DNA of 14,605 bases from Planctomycetes bacterium RIFCSPHIGHO2_12_FULL_52_36 (GCA_001828545.1 MHYW01000135.1:3994-18598), one strand, 5' to 3'. Shown: positions 5,744-12,640, counted from the first letter of the stretch. Translations and numbers: made by a program. The notes: generated from the sequence alone by a model not told the origin.

Positions 5744-7612
5744 ATGGGGTTCTATACCACCAGCGCCTTGGTAATCTTCTTAGTTCAGACGTCCCAAATA
5801 CCTTTGGCCTTTAGCGAGGGCGGCCCCACCACCGCCCAATCGCCAGGGATGCTACCGGCAGATTGGCCCTCCTTTAACAGGGATGGTAGCAACAGCAGTT
5901 TTACGCCACTTAAGGGGGACATGGACCTGAAGAAGCCCAAACTTAAGTGGGCAAAAGATATACCCGATTTATGGACAGGCTTTACCTTCTCCTCTCAGGG
6001 AGGTTTTTTGGCCTTCATTCCCTTCAGGGGAGAGGAGGAGGTAATACTGTTAAACCCACTCACGGGGGAAATAGCGGCCCCTCTCCCTCCCCCGGAAAGG
6101 ATAACCCGCGAGCCCCAGGGCACCGGCGAAGGGATACCCCTTTTTAAGGACGTTACCGGTGACGGCGTGGCAGAACTCTTTGCCACTATTGATAGCTACG
6201 GGATAGTAGTATGGGACCTTGCCAGGAAAACAGTCCTCTGGAGTCTCCCCATTCACCCCCAAATGGGCGATACGCCAGGGGACCTCAATGCCGTATTGGG
6301 TGACATAAACGGGGACGGCAGGGACGAACTGGTGGTGATGTCCACCAGGGGGCTCAGGATGCTGGAGTGCTATGATGCCAGGACAGGAGAAGAACTATGG
6401 TCCTATACGGATAGAGACCTCCCCTGCACGGAGGGGGTAGATTGTCTGGCGATATTCAAGGGGGGAGATTGTAGAGGGGGGCGGGATTACGATTGGCTCC
6501 AAGGGGTTATTACCCAAAACTTCCCAGTATGGTTTTCAGAGAAAAAGGGAAAGGTTCCCACAAGGCTCCTCTTTCAGCACCAGACCCCTGACCCGGAGGG
6601 GAGGATGAGTGTAGATATAATCTGTATTGAGACAAATCCCACCCTCAAGAGTATGACCTTCTGGAACAACCCCCCTGGCCCGTACGCTAACACCCCTTTA
6701 CAGGCCACCTCCCACATCTCCCTAAAGGAAGACCCGGAAGTAGGCAGGTATCAACTGGATTTCTTCGGCACTAACAGGGTCTCGGTGAACGGTGGAATCC
6801 CTAAGCCCATAGTAGCTGGTGGCGTGCCTAACAAGGAGATTATTAAGGGACTGGAGTTAGGTTTTTCTTCAGAAACAAAGGTTGGAGACAAGGTGATAAT
6901 AGAGGTGCACCGTTCTCCCAGGAGGGTCTGGAGAAAGTTCTTTAATACTGGCTACTGCTTTGCCCATTTTCTGCTGGGGGACTTTAACAATGATGGAGAA
7001 GAGGAGATAGCCTTTGGAACCGTTGAGAGGTATTACTTGATAGATAAGGATGGCAACCTCCTGTGGGAATATGACACGGGGATTCCGGCCCGCATAGGAG
7101 ACAAGAATATGCCTTACGAGGATATAGTCTGGGGAGGGGCCTTTGCGGACATAGATAATGATGGCATAAAGGAGATAGTCTTTGACGCCTTTGATACCCT
7201 GGTCTGTTTGAGGGGCGATACCGGGGAACGGAAATGGGGCTTCAAGGTGCCAAGAGGAGACTTTAGCAAATGGCCCAATGGCCCAGGGGTCACTAACTTC
7301 TTGAGGACCTATCCCTTGATAGCGGACCTGGACGGCGATGGAGAATTGGAGGTGGTTACCGCCGATTCGGAATTTGTTTATGCCATAAATAAGAATGGAC
7401 AACCTGTTATGAAATACCAGTACGCCAAGTATTATTTTGTGAATGGCGGCACATTTACCCTGGATGGGAAGACTTGCGATGTGCCCTTTACCGCTAAGAG
7501 GTTCATCTTTGCCGATATAGACGGAGATGGTAAAGGGGAGTTGGTGGGGAGCATGAGGTTGTTGATACGTGAGGGAAATAAGCTTCACCACAGGGTATTC
7601 TGTCTGGAGTAG
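5744..7612 (+). CDS. Secreted FG-GAP/VCBS-repeat beta-propeller protein
   Basis: A 622-residue protein with a probable Sec signal (hydrophobic residues 5-23, cleavage likely near residue 24). The rest is made of beta-propeller blades with six calcium-binding loops of the type D-x-D/N-x-D-G. These start at about D136 (DVTGDG), D187 (DINGDG), D413 (DFNNDG), D469 (DIDNDG), D528 (DLDGDG) and D591 (DIDGDG). Blades of the form 'VVWDLARKTVLWS' and 'ARTGEELWSY' resemble PQQ-type WD-like repeats, but no dehydrogenase catalytic set is evident. The likely location is the periplasm or cell surface, with a binding or scaffold role; substrate unknown. About 200 residues in the middle (about 210-410) lack calcium loops and may form a separate insert. 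GGAAGAGG precedes the ATG at good spacing. Confidence 0.85.
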   Translation: MGFYTTSALVIFLVQTSQIPLAFSEGGPTTAQSPGMLPADWPSFNRDGSNSSFTPLKGDMDLKKPKLKWAKDIPDLWTGFTFSSQGGFLAFIPFRGEEEVILLNPLTGEIAAPLPPPERITREPQGTGEGIPLFKDVTGDGVAELFATIDSYGIVVWDLARKTVLWSLPIHPQMGDTPGDLNAVLGDINGDGRDELVVMSTRGLRMLECYDARTGEELWSYTDRDLPCTEGVDCLAIFKGGDCRGGRDYDWLQGVITQNFPVWFSEKKGKVPTRLLFQHQTPDPEGRMSVDIICIETNPTLKSMTFWNNPPGPYANTPLQATSHISLKEDPEVGRYQLDFFGTNRVSVNGGIPKPIVAGGVPNKEIIKGLELGFSSETKVGDKVIIEVHRSPRRVWRKFFNTGYCFAHFLLGDFNNDGEEEIAFGTVERYYLIDKDGNLLWEYDTGIPARIGDKNMPYEDIVWGGAFADIDNDGIKEIVFDAFDTLVCLRGDTGERKWGFKVPRGDFSKWPNGPGVTNFLRTYPLIADLDGDGELEVVTADSEFVYAINKNGQPVMKYQYAKYYFVNGGTFTLDGKTCDVPFTAKRFIFADIDGDGKGELVGSMRLLIREGNKLHHRVFCLE

Positions 7613-7615
7613 TAG

Positions 7616-7666
7616 TGCAAATTGCAGGTTTTAGATTGGGGATTTGAGGTTTGTAATTAGGGGCTT
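7616..7666. repeat. Half copy of the G/T-rich intergenic repeat words
   Basis: The gap between the propeller gene and the transposase-derived ORF contains TTTTAGATTGGGGATTTGAG and then TTTGTAATTAGGGG. These words resemble the arms at 12507-12611 and the outer parts of the other inverted repeats. No complementary second arm is present, so this is a half or decayed element. Confidence 0.4.
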
Positions 7667-7676
7667 CAGGTAAGCT

Positions 7677-9041
7677 ATGTTTGTCCGCATGGTAAAGACC
7701 AAGACGGGGAGAAAGACCCACTGCTATCTCAGGGTGGTGGAGAGTTACCGTTCCAACGGCAGGGTAAGGCAGAGGGTGTTGTGGAATATGGGTAAGTGGG
7801 AAAGGGTACGTCCCGGCCTTACCGGTTTGGTCAAGTCTCTGAGCAGGTTCTCAGGGAAACAATTTTTAACCGCAGGAGAGATAAAGGCCGGGCGGGTGAA
7901 GGAGTATGGGAATATACTCCTCTTAAAACACTTATGGGAAGGTTCAGGGTTTAGAAAAGTTCTGGAGTCTGGTTTGGGGCCGAGGGCGAGTTGTGTAATG
8001 GCCATGGTCTTCCACAAGTTGTGCAGGCCAGCCGCATATACCGGTGGTTCTGCCACCATCTCAGGCTGGTTGGAGAGGGTGTATCTCCCGGAGGCGGAGA
8101 GGCTGGTGAGGCTGGGCCAGGGGAGGTTGAGGAAGGTACTGCTAAATAGTATGGACTCTCTGGGCAGGCTGGAATGGCCGCTCAGGGGCGGGCCGCCTAA
8201 GGCTGACAGTCGCCCCTACTGTGTCGTAGAGATAAACCCCGTATCCTCCAGAGGAAAGGTGTATCCGCCTCAGGCGGATGGATACCTGGTAACCCTCCCC
8301 CTGGGTAGCAACGGTATGACGGGGTGTAAGGTTCGTGCAAGGAAAGTGGTAGGGGCACGGCGGGCCGTGCCCCTACAGATTCTCCAGGAACTAAAGGATA
8401 CCAAGGGGGTTCTCGTTGCACGGTACTCTACCCTCGGAAGGGACGGGGTGGCCTTTATGGATAAGGAATCCATCCCCTACCTGGCCTTTCTGAGAGGGAG
8501 TCGGAAGGTCCGCCGCAGGTACAGGAGGAGGTACCTTACTTTCAAGTACGACAACCAAAAGGTCTGTCTAAGGACAAACATTGCCAGGAAGACCACCCCA
8601 TACAAGGCCAGAAGGGCCTTTAGAGGCCTTCTGGAAACGGAGGCGGCCTTTGGGCGGCCCTCTATACCCCCCTTTGTACCACCCAGGGGTGCTTACTTGA
8701 AGGGTTACATCCTTGTGTCTATACTGGTGCACCTGTTGGACAAGCTGCTCCAGAAAGGGCTCCCGAGGATGGCGGCAACACAGGCAACAAAGACGGCCGA
8801 GGTACTGGATACGCTAAAAGAGGTCAGGGTGGTAAGCAACCTATTAGCAGGGAAGAGGTGGGATTATCTAACTGGTACGACCCGTGCGAGGCGCACCTTG
8901 CTAAAGGCCTTCGGCATAAAGAGACTGGCGGTCGGCCGTTCCGCCTCAGGCGGATTGGCCTCCGGGCGCCAGTCATCCCGCCTCAGGCGGGTCGGAAGGA
9001 CGGAGACCCAAAACCCAGGGGCTGAAACCCCAGGGGCGTAA
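7677..9041 (+). CDS. IS1634-like transposase-derived protein, catalytic site degraded
   Basis: The N terminus (MFVRMVKTKTGRK, then LRVVESYRSNGRVRQRVLWN) is the signature opening of IS1634-type DDE transposases. The stretches RPYCVVEINPVSS, LTFKYDNQKVCLRTN and LLETEAAFGR align by eye with parts of the catalytic domain, and the last retains a candidate catalytic Glu (E322). The 'ADRG' Asp motif expected near residues 248-251 reads ARYS, and the first Asp region is altered (only D160 nearby). Transposition activity is therefore unlikely. No terminal inverted repeats or target duplications flank it. Four palindromic repeats lie in frame inside the ORF, and the last 35 or so residues are mostly repeat-encoded. 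Despite this, 454 codons remain open. The stop lies 1 nt before the next gene, so the ORF sits in a probable operon with lpxB. Either a domesticated protein or a decaying remnant that is open by chance. Confidence 0.75.
   Translation: MFVRMVKTKTGRKTHCYLRVVESYRSNGRVRQRVLWNMGKWERVRPGLTGLVKSLSRFSGKQFLTAGEIKAGRVKEYGNILLLKHLWEGSGFRKVLESGLGPRASCVMAMVFHKLCRPAAYTGGSATISGWLERVYLPEAERLVRLGQGRLRKVLLNSMDSLGRLEWPLRGGPPKADSRPYCVVEINPVSSRGKVYPPQADGYLVTLPLGSNGMTGCKVRARKVVGARRAVPLQILQELKDTKGVLVARYSTLGRDGVAFMDKESIPYLAFLRGSRKVRRRYRRRYLTFKYDNQKVCLRTNIARKTTPYKARRAFRGLLETEAAFGRPSIPPFVPPRGAYLKGYILVSILVHLLDKLLQKGLPRMAATQATKTAEVLDTLKEVRVVSNLLAGKRWDYLTGTTRARRTLLKAFGIKRLAVGRSASGGLASGRQSSRLRRVGRTETQNPGAETPGA
8263..8279. 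repeat. Palindrome ATCCGCCTCAGGCGGAT inside ORF
   Basis: A perfect 8-bp stem around one central C, in frame within the transposase-derived gene, where it encodes part of VYPPQADGY. The outer bases extend the pairing (GTATCC against GGATAC, offset by a short bulge). Same core as the copies at 8940-8954, 8977-8991 and 10537-10551. Confidence 0.8.
8349..8376. repeat. Hairpin repeat GTAGGGGCACGG / CCGTGCCCCTAC
   Basis: Perfect 12-bp arms (8349-8360 and 8365-8376) with a CGGG loop, in frame within the transposase-derived gene, where they encode VVGARRAVPLQ. This form resembles dispersed REP-like palindromes known from several bacterial phyla. The arms are far longer than expected by chance. Confidence 0.85.
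8940..8954. repeat. Palindrome TCCGCCTCAGGCGGA inside ORF
   Basis: Seven-bp perfect arms around a central C, near the 3' end of the transposase-derived gene. It is followed by GGCCTCCGGGCGCC and then a second copy at 8977. Together they encode the arginine- and glycine-rich tail after IKRLAVG. Confidence 0.8.
8977..8991. repeat. Palindrome CCCGCCTCAGGCGGG inside ORF
   Basis: Second copy within 40 bp of the previous one, with 7-bp perfect arms. It belongs to the repeat-built C-terminal tail of the transposase-derived ORF. Confidence 0.8.
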
Positions 9042-9042
9042 G

Positions 9043-9396
9043 ATGCTACACCTTTTCCTGGCCATCTTGACCTTATGTGTTGCGGCCTTCTTGTATTTTC
9101 GCGGCAAGATAGGGATGAGTCTCTTTTTTTTATTTGCCTTCTACGGGCTGGGTATATGGGTTGCTACAGATATCTTTTTCCCTCAGCACAGGGTAATATT
9201 TTTTCTACTGACGGGGATACTGGTGTTCTTCCCCTTTTCGCTCTTGTTGGCCTTTTTTATGGACGTAAGATACGGGTGGTTCTGTTTTGATATGTCTTAC
9301 TCCTGGGCCTTTGTCTGGGGCTTCGCCTTTATATTTCTGGGGATAAATCTGGTAGGTAAGACCATAGCATATTTAGTGGGGATGAACGTTGACTAA
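9043..9396 (+). CDS. Small membrane protein of unknown function, 117 aa
   Basis: Not recognised. The sequence is very hydrophobic, with about four membrane segments (near residues 1-18, 24-45, 49-72 and 85-112) joined by short polar loops rich in Arg, Tyr and Trp. The ATG at 9043 is preceded by AGGGGCG, which overlaps the end of the upstream ORF. Its own end overlaps the TTG start of lpxB by 8 nt. This tight coupling to lpxB suggests a role at the inner membrane in the same cell-envelope context, but nothing in the sequence identifies an activity. Confidence 0.8.
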   Translation: MLHLFLAILTLCVAAFLYFRGKIGMSLFFLFAFYGLGIWVATDIFFPQHRVIFFLLTGILVFFPFSLLLAFFMDVRYGWFCFDMSYSWAFVWGFAFIFLGINLVGKTIAYLVGMNVD

Positions 9397-10525
9397 CAAG
9401 AAGATATTTATCAGTGCCGGTGAGGCCTCCGGGGACCTGCACGGGGCCAACCTTATTAAGGAGATATTAGACAGTGCCCCCGGGGTAGAAATCCATGGAC
9501 TGGGCAGGCAGAGGATGGTGGAGAGAGGGCTCCACTGCCTCCATTCAATGGATAACCACTCTGTTATGTGGGCAGAGACCTTGACCAGGATACCTGCCCT
9601 CTGGGGTGTGTACAAGGATTGTGTGAATTTTTTCCAATCCCATCGGCCACAGGTGGTAGTCCTTATTGATTACGCAGGGTTTAATCTATACCTCGCCCAG
9701 GCCGCACGCAAGTTGGATATACCGGTGGTATATTACATCTGTCCCCAGCTCTGGGCCCACGGGGCCTGGAGGGTGAAGAAACTAAAGAGGTTGGTTAGTA
9801 AGGTGCTGGTTATCTATCCCTTTGAGGAAAGGTTTTATACTAGGGCAGGCATCCCTGTGTGCTACGTGGGCCATCCCCTTTTTGACGAACTGGCAAAGAG
9901 GGAGGTGGATGCTGAATTGGTGGACAAGCTCAGCTCAGGAGGGAAAGGCCCTTTAATCTCCATACTCCCGGGCAGTCGCTCCCAGGAGATAAAGAAGCTC
10001 CTACCCATCTTCCTCAAGGCCGCAGGGCTTATCAAGGAGGGAATCCCAGAAAGCCGATTCCTCATCTCTTGCGGGCATATAGACCACCTACCGCTTATCC
10101 ATACTATGGTGAAGAGGTACGGTCTGGACGCAGAGACCGTAGTAGGTTCCCTGGGCGAGATTATTGAGGCCGCTACCCTATGCCTGACTGCCTCTGGCAC
10201 GGTTACCCTGGAGGTGGCCTATCACCAAAAACCTATGATTGTTGCCTACAGGGTCACACCCTTTGCCTATTTTGTGGCTAGACCCTATATGGATACCCCT
10301 TTTCTGAGCCTTGTTAATACCGTGGCGGAGAGGTTCCTTGTGCCAGAAAAATTTATGTACAGAGACGATTACCCCTGGGTTGCCCGGCAGGCCCTGGAAT
10401 TACTTACCGGAGAGGGAAAGAGAGATGGGGTGGTGCAAGGACTTTCTAGCATTATGGGGGATATTGCCCGGCCAGGGGCCTCGGCTACAGCTGCCCAGGA
10501 GATACTGGGGATGATACAGCGTTAA
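9389..10525 (+). CDS. lpxB: Lipid-A-disaccharide synthase
   Basis: Inverting GT19 glycosyltransferase. It joins UDP-2,3-diacylglucosamine and lipid X (2,3-diacylglucosamine 1-phosphate) into the lipid A disaccharide at the cytoplasmic face of the inner membrane. Family signatures in order: SAGEASGD (9-16), GLGRQRM, VVVLIDYAGFN, YYICPQLWAHG, VYVGHPL-type segment CYVGHPLFDE, LPGSRSQEI (193-201), SGTVTLE (269-275) and NTVAERFLVPE. The 378-residue length is normal. The start is TTG at 9389, eight bases inside the preceding gene, with TGGGGA just upstream. No ATG fits the conserved N terminus better. Its presence implies a lipid A-containing outer membrane. lpxA, lpxD and lpxK are not in the window. 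Confidence 0.97.
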   Translation: MTNKKIFISAGEASGDLHGANLIKEILDSAPGVEIHGLGRQRMVERGLHCLHSMDNHSVMWAETLTRIPALWGVYKDCVNFFQSHRPQVVVLIDYAGFNLYLAQAARKLDIPVVYYICPQLWAHGAWRVKKLKRLVSKVLVIYPFEERFYTRAGIPVCYVGHPLFDELAKREVDAELVDKLSSGGKGPLISILPGSRSQEIKKLLPIFLKAAGLIKEGIPESRFLISCGHIDHLPLIHTMVKRYGLDAETVVGSLGEIIEAATLCLTASGTVTLEVAYHQKPMIVAYRVTPFAYFVARPYMDTPFLSLVNTVAERFLVPEKFMYRDDYPWVARQALELLTGEGKRDGVVQGLSSIMGDIARPGASATAAQEILGMIQR

Positions 10526-10528
10526 AAT

Positions 10529-10580
10529 CCAAATTATCCGCCTGAGGCGGACTCAAACGTCAAATCATTTGGTTCTTTTT
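10529..10580. terminator. Possible bidirectional terminator between convergent lpxB and permease genes
   Basis: The 66-nt gap holds an outer pairing, CCAAAT (10529-10534) with ATTTGG (10567-10572), around the palindrome TCCGCCTGAGGCGGA (10537-10551), followed by TTCTTTTT. Read on the other strand, the structure is followed by ATTTT. The convergent position and the T-rich flanks fit termination, although the outer stem is weak. Confidence 0.45.
10537..10551. repeat. Palindrome TCCGCCTGAGGCGGA
   Basis: Seven-bp perfect arms with one central base. It is the intergenic member of the family whose other copies lie inside the ORF at 7677-9041. Confidence 0.75.
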
Positions 10581-10591
10581 ACCTCCGTAGC

Positions 10592-12022
10592 TTACTTTTT
10601 ATCCTCTTCTTCAAAGACCTCGGCTATCTCTTCTTCAAACTCCTCAAGTATCTTTTTTAGAGAATCTATGGCATGCCTTAATTCTTCCTCTTCCGTTAAA
10701 TGTCTTGGTGCCTCTACAGCCATCTTTTCAGTCTCACCTGGGCTGTAGCTGAACCGTGGCCCCACCCATACCATCCACAAGAGCAGACATCCCGCCGTTA
10801 CTGCCGAAAGGGTAAATGGGAGCCCCATCCTTACAAATTCCTGTACGGTCACAACAATGCCTCTACTGCGTAACATACCCACAGCCACCACATTAGCGGA
10901 GGCCCCAAAGGGGGAGATATTGCCTCCCAGACACGCACCCAAAAGGAGGCCAAACATCAATAGAATGGAAGGGCCACGTACATCCTGGGCTACTTTATCA
11001 ACTACAGGGAGCATTATCATCACGAAAGGGATGTTGTCTATAAAGGCAGAAAAGATCACTGAAAGCCCTATTATTGTGAGGTATGCCCTAAGGAGGTTTC
11101 CTCCAGAGACCCTCTCTACCAGGCGGGTAATTTCATCAATCCAGCCCGTAGCGGAGAGTCCCCCAACGAGGACAAAGACCCCCATAAGAAACAGCCCGGT
11201 ATCCCAATCCAGTCCCCTTATGAACTCCCTTGAACTACCTCTCCATTTAAACCTATAAAGCAGTAGCCCTGCTAGACCGAAGGTCATGCAGATGGAGCCG
11301 TTCCTGTAAGGAAAATCTGTCTTCCAGAAAGAGGCCAGGGCCAGGCTAAAGATGAGCCCCCCAAGGAGCCCAACAGGCATCCAGGAACGTACCCTTTCTA
11401 CTTGTATAGACACTCCGGGTTTACGGAACACCCTGAAGAAGAAATAAAGTACGGGCAGGGTGGCTATTGCCCCCGCCTGGACGGCAAAAAATATACTTGG
11501 TCTCCCGGCATGAAAGAAGAAGTCGTTGAAGGTCAGTTTTGCGTAGCCCGCCAGTATCATACTGGGGGAGTCGCCTATAAGGGTGCCCGTCCCTTGCAGA
11601 TTAGAGGAGATAGCCAGGGCTATCAATAATTTAGTGGGTGGCATCTTTAACCTCTCGGTTATACTTAGGGCTATAGGGGCTACGATAAGCACAGTGGCTA
11701 CATTCTCTAGAAAGATGGATAAAAAACTTGCCAGCCCGCATAACGAGAGCATAGCTAAGGAAGGTATTTTGACCCTGTTGACCATATATTCAGCCAAGCA
11801 GGAAGGTAGTCGTGAGAAGATGAGGAGTTCAGCGAGAATCATCACCCCCGTAAAGACCATCATTACATTCCAATTTATGGACGCTAGAGCATGCCAGGGA
11901 CCGAGCACCAGGAGTGTAAGAAAGAGTGCCCCTGCACAGGCGCACCAACTCCTCCATCTAGGGAAGAAGACAAATCCGGCATAACAGGCCAAGAATATTC
12001 CCAGAGAGAGGTAGCTTTTCAT
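10592..12022 (-). CDS. ArsB/NhaD-type (SLC13/ion transporter superfamily) permease
   Basis: Polytopic inner-membrane transporter of 476 residues with about 11-12 hydrophobic segments. It has the internal two-fold repeat of the IT superfamily. The first half has FLENVATVLIVAPIALS, then SNLQGTGTLIGDSPSMI, a typical re-entrant 'GGxxTLIGDxxN' type hairpin. The second half has FIDNIPFVMIMLPVV and LGGNISPFGASANVV. Candidate functions are Na+/H+ antiport, arsenite efflux or anion uptake, and the sequence does not decide among them. The C terminus carries an unusual acidic tail of about 45 residues (EEEELRHAI to EEDKK), probably a cytoplasmic helix. Start ATG at 12022; no clear Shine-Dalgarno sequence. 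Transcribed alone, convergent with lpxB. Confidence 0.88.
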   Translation of the reverse strand: MKSYLSLGIFLACYAGFVFFPRWRSWCACAGALFLTLLVLGPWHALASINWNVMMVFTGVMILAELLIFSRLPSCLAEYMVNRVKIPSLAMLSLCGLASFLSIFLENVATVLIVAPIALSITERLKMPPTKLLIALAISSNLQGTGTLIGDSPSMILAGYAKLTFNDFFFHAGRPSIFFAVQAGAIATLPVLYFFFRVFRKPGVSIQVERVRSWMPVGLLGGLIFSLALASFWKTDFPYRNGSICMTFGLAGLLLYRFKWRGSSREFIRGLDWDTGLFLMGVFVLVGGLSATGWIDEITRLVERVSGGNLLRAYLTIIGLSVIFSAFIDNIPFVMIMLPVVDKVAQDVRGPSILLMFGLLLGACLGGNISPFGASANVVAVGMLRSRGIVVTVQEFVRMGLPFTLSAVTAGCLLLWMVWVGPRFSYSPGETEKMAVEAPRHLTEEEELRHAIDSLKKILEEFEEEIAEVFEEEDKK

Positions 12023-12043
12023 TATTTAGATTGAGGCAGTCTA

Positions 12044-12071
12044 TTTACAATTTTGTTGAATTTATTATAAT
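12044..12071 (+). promoter_or_regulatory. Promoter for the 60-aa membrane protein, possibly leaderless
   Basis: TTTACA (12044-12049), a 16-nt spacer and a perfect TATAAT (12066-12071). Transcription would start about 12077-12079, which coincides with the ATG at 12079. No Shine-Dalgarno sequence stands before that ATG, so a leaderless mRNA is suggested. Confidence 0.55.
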
Positions 12072-12093
12072 CTCGGGTATGCACCTATTACAA
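12064..12093 (-). promoter_or_regulatory. Divergent promoter for the permease gene
   Basis: On the minus strand TTGTAA (12093-12088), 18 nt, then TATAAT (12069-12064). The -10 box shares the AT-rich core ATTATAAT with the plus-strand promoter, so the two promoters overlap physically. The leader to the permease ATG at 12022 would be about 35 nt. Confidence 0.5.
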
Positions 12094-12261
12094 GCCATAG
12101 TAGCAGGCCTGGTCATCATGATACTGGTGCTGGGCTTTTTTGCCTTCCACGTCCTGTTCCGCCGTTACGTCTGGCCAGAGACTTATAGGAAGGAAGGGGA
12201 AGAAGAGGTAGAAGGTGTAGTAAAGGCCACCAAAAAACTCAAATCCCCTGAAAAGAAGTAG
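12079..12261 (+). CDS. Single-span membrane protein of unknown function, 60 aa
   Basis: Not recognised. From ATG at 12079 it has one long hydrophobic helix (about residues 3-25), then FRRYVWPETYRK, then a charged cytoplasmic tail with KEGEEEVEG and a lysine-rich end. A TTG at 12031 would add 16 residues (upstream of the predicted transcription start), so the ATG is preferred. It diverges from the permease gene through overlapping promoters and may be co-regulated with it. The composition (one membrane helix plus a charged tail) is consistent with a small regulatory or assembly subunit, but no function can be assigned. Confidence 0.65.
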   Translation: MHLLQAIVAGLVIMILVLGFFAFHVLFRRYVWPETYRKEGEEEVEGVVKATKKLKSPEKK

Positions 12262-12263
12262 GC

Positions 12264-12283
12264 AGATTCCAGAGAATCTTTCG
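12264..12283 (+). terminator. Weak hairpin after the 60-aa gene
   Basis: AGATTC (12264-12269), loop CAGA, GAATCT (12274-12279), then TTTC. It lies three bases after the stop codon. The stem is only six base pairs and A/T-rich, so termination is uncertain. Confidence 0.35.
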
Positions 12284-12286
12284 GCT

Positions 12287-12451
12287 TTAGCTGGCCCTGC
12301 CCTCTACGAACCTGCCAAGAAGAAAAACCACACCGCCCGATATGAATAACATCATCTCCTTGCCCATTGATTCCTGGAATATGCCAAAATACAAGGCCTC
12401 CAGACACAACAGCATCCCTACTATCTGAAACAGCCGTCCCAATATTACCAT
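12287..12451 (-). CDS. Small two-helix membrane protein, planctomycete-like, 54 aa
   Basis: From ATG at 12451 the protein begins MVILGRLFQIVGMLLC, has two hydrophobic helices separated by QESMGKEM, and ends LLGRFVEGRAS. From memory this matches the layout of a small uncharacterised protein common in Planctomycetes (LGRLxQxxG start, MGxxM middle, GRxxEG end). That supports both the gene and the start. A TTG at 12490 would extend it by 13 residues that do not fit this pattern. It lies antiparallel to its neighbours, convergent with the 60-aa gene. No clear promoter was seen. Function unknown. Confidence 0.65.
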   Translation of the reverse strand: MVILGRLFQIVGMLLCLEALYFGIFQESMGKEMMLFISGGVVFLLGRFVEGRAS

Positions 12452-12506
12452 AGCTACACCACAGGATACAGAAAATGTCCGTAAAATCAAGTAAAGGGAT
12501 ATGTAA

Positions 12507-12611
12507 ACTAGGGATTAGGGGGTAGCAACAAAAATCCAAATTTCAAATTGGCATTTGAATTTCATTTGTAATTTGAGCTTTGGCATTTTCCCTACCCCCT
12601 ATTCCCTTAAT
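12507..12611. repeat. Inverted repeat with G-tract ends and ATTTGAA-type core
   Basis: The left arm starts ACTAGGGATTAGGGGGTAG and continues through AAAAATCCAAATTTCAAATTG. The right arm (about 12560-12611) gives, on the minus strand, ATTAAGGGAATAGGGGGTAG, then AAAATGCCAAAGCTCAAATT. The arms pair imperfectly over about 50 nt. It fills the gap between the 54-aa gene and the hicBA promoter. The outer G-rich words are shared with the repeats at 3703 and 5483, while the inner words differ. Confidence 0.8.
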
Positions 12612-12612
12612 C

Positions 12613-12640
12613 TTGAATATTACCCCCTGGGTGTTATAAT
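12613..12640 (+). promoter_or_regulatory. Sigma-70-type promoter for hicBA-aspS
   Basis: TTGAAT (12613-12618), a 16-nt spacer and TATAAT (12635-12640). Transcription would begin near 12647, about 60 nt before the aspS-like leader. It is probably the original aspS promoter, since no comparable promoter is visible between hicA and the intact aspS start. Confidence 0.65.

Noticed and set aside
6869..7591. 240-codon open frame on the minus strand
   Set aside because: It is antisense to the propeller gene, whose six D-x-D-x-D-G loops are in the plus frame; the antisense product shows no recognisable motif.
5744..7612. PQQ-dependent dehydrogenase
   Set aside because: Propeller repeats are present, but no cofactor-site Cys pair or catalytic Asp/Glu set was recognised; calcium-loop FG-GAP repeats explain the sequence better.
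7613..9042. Complete insertion sequence around the transposase-like ORF
   Set aside because: I found no terminal inverted repeats or target duplication at either side, and the next gene begins 1 nt after the stop.
12031..12078. TTG start extending the 60-aa membrane protein to 76 aa
   Set aside because: It lies upstream of the predicted transcription start, and the extension covers the promoter sequence itself.
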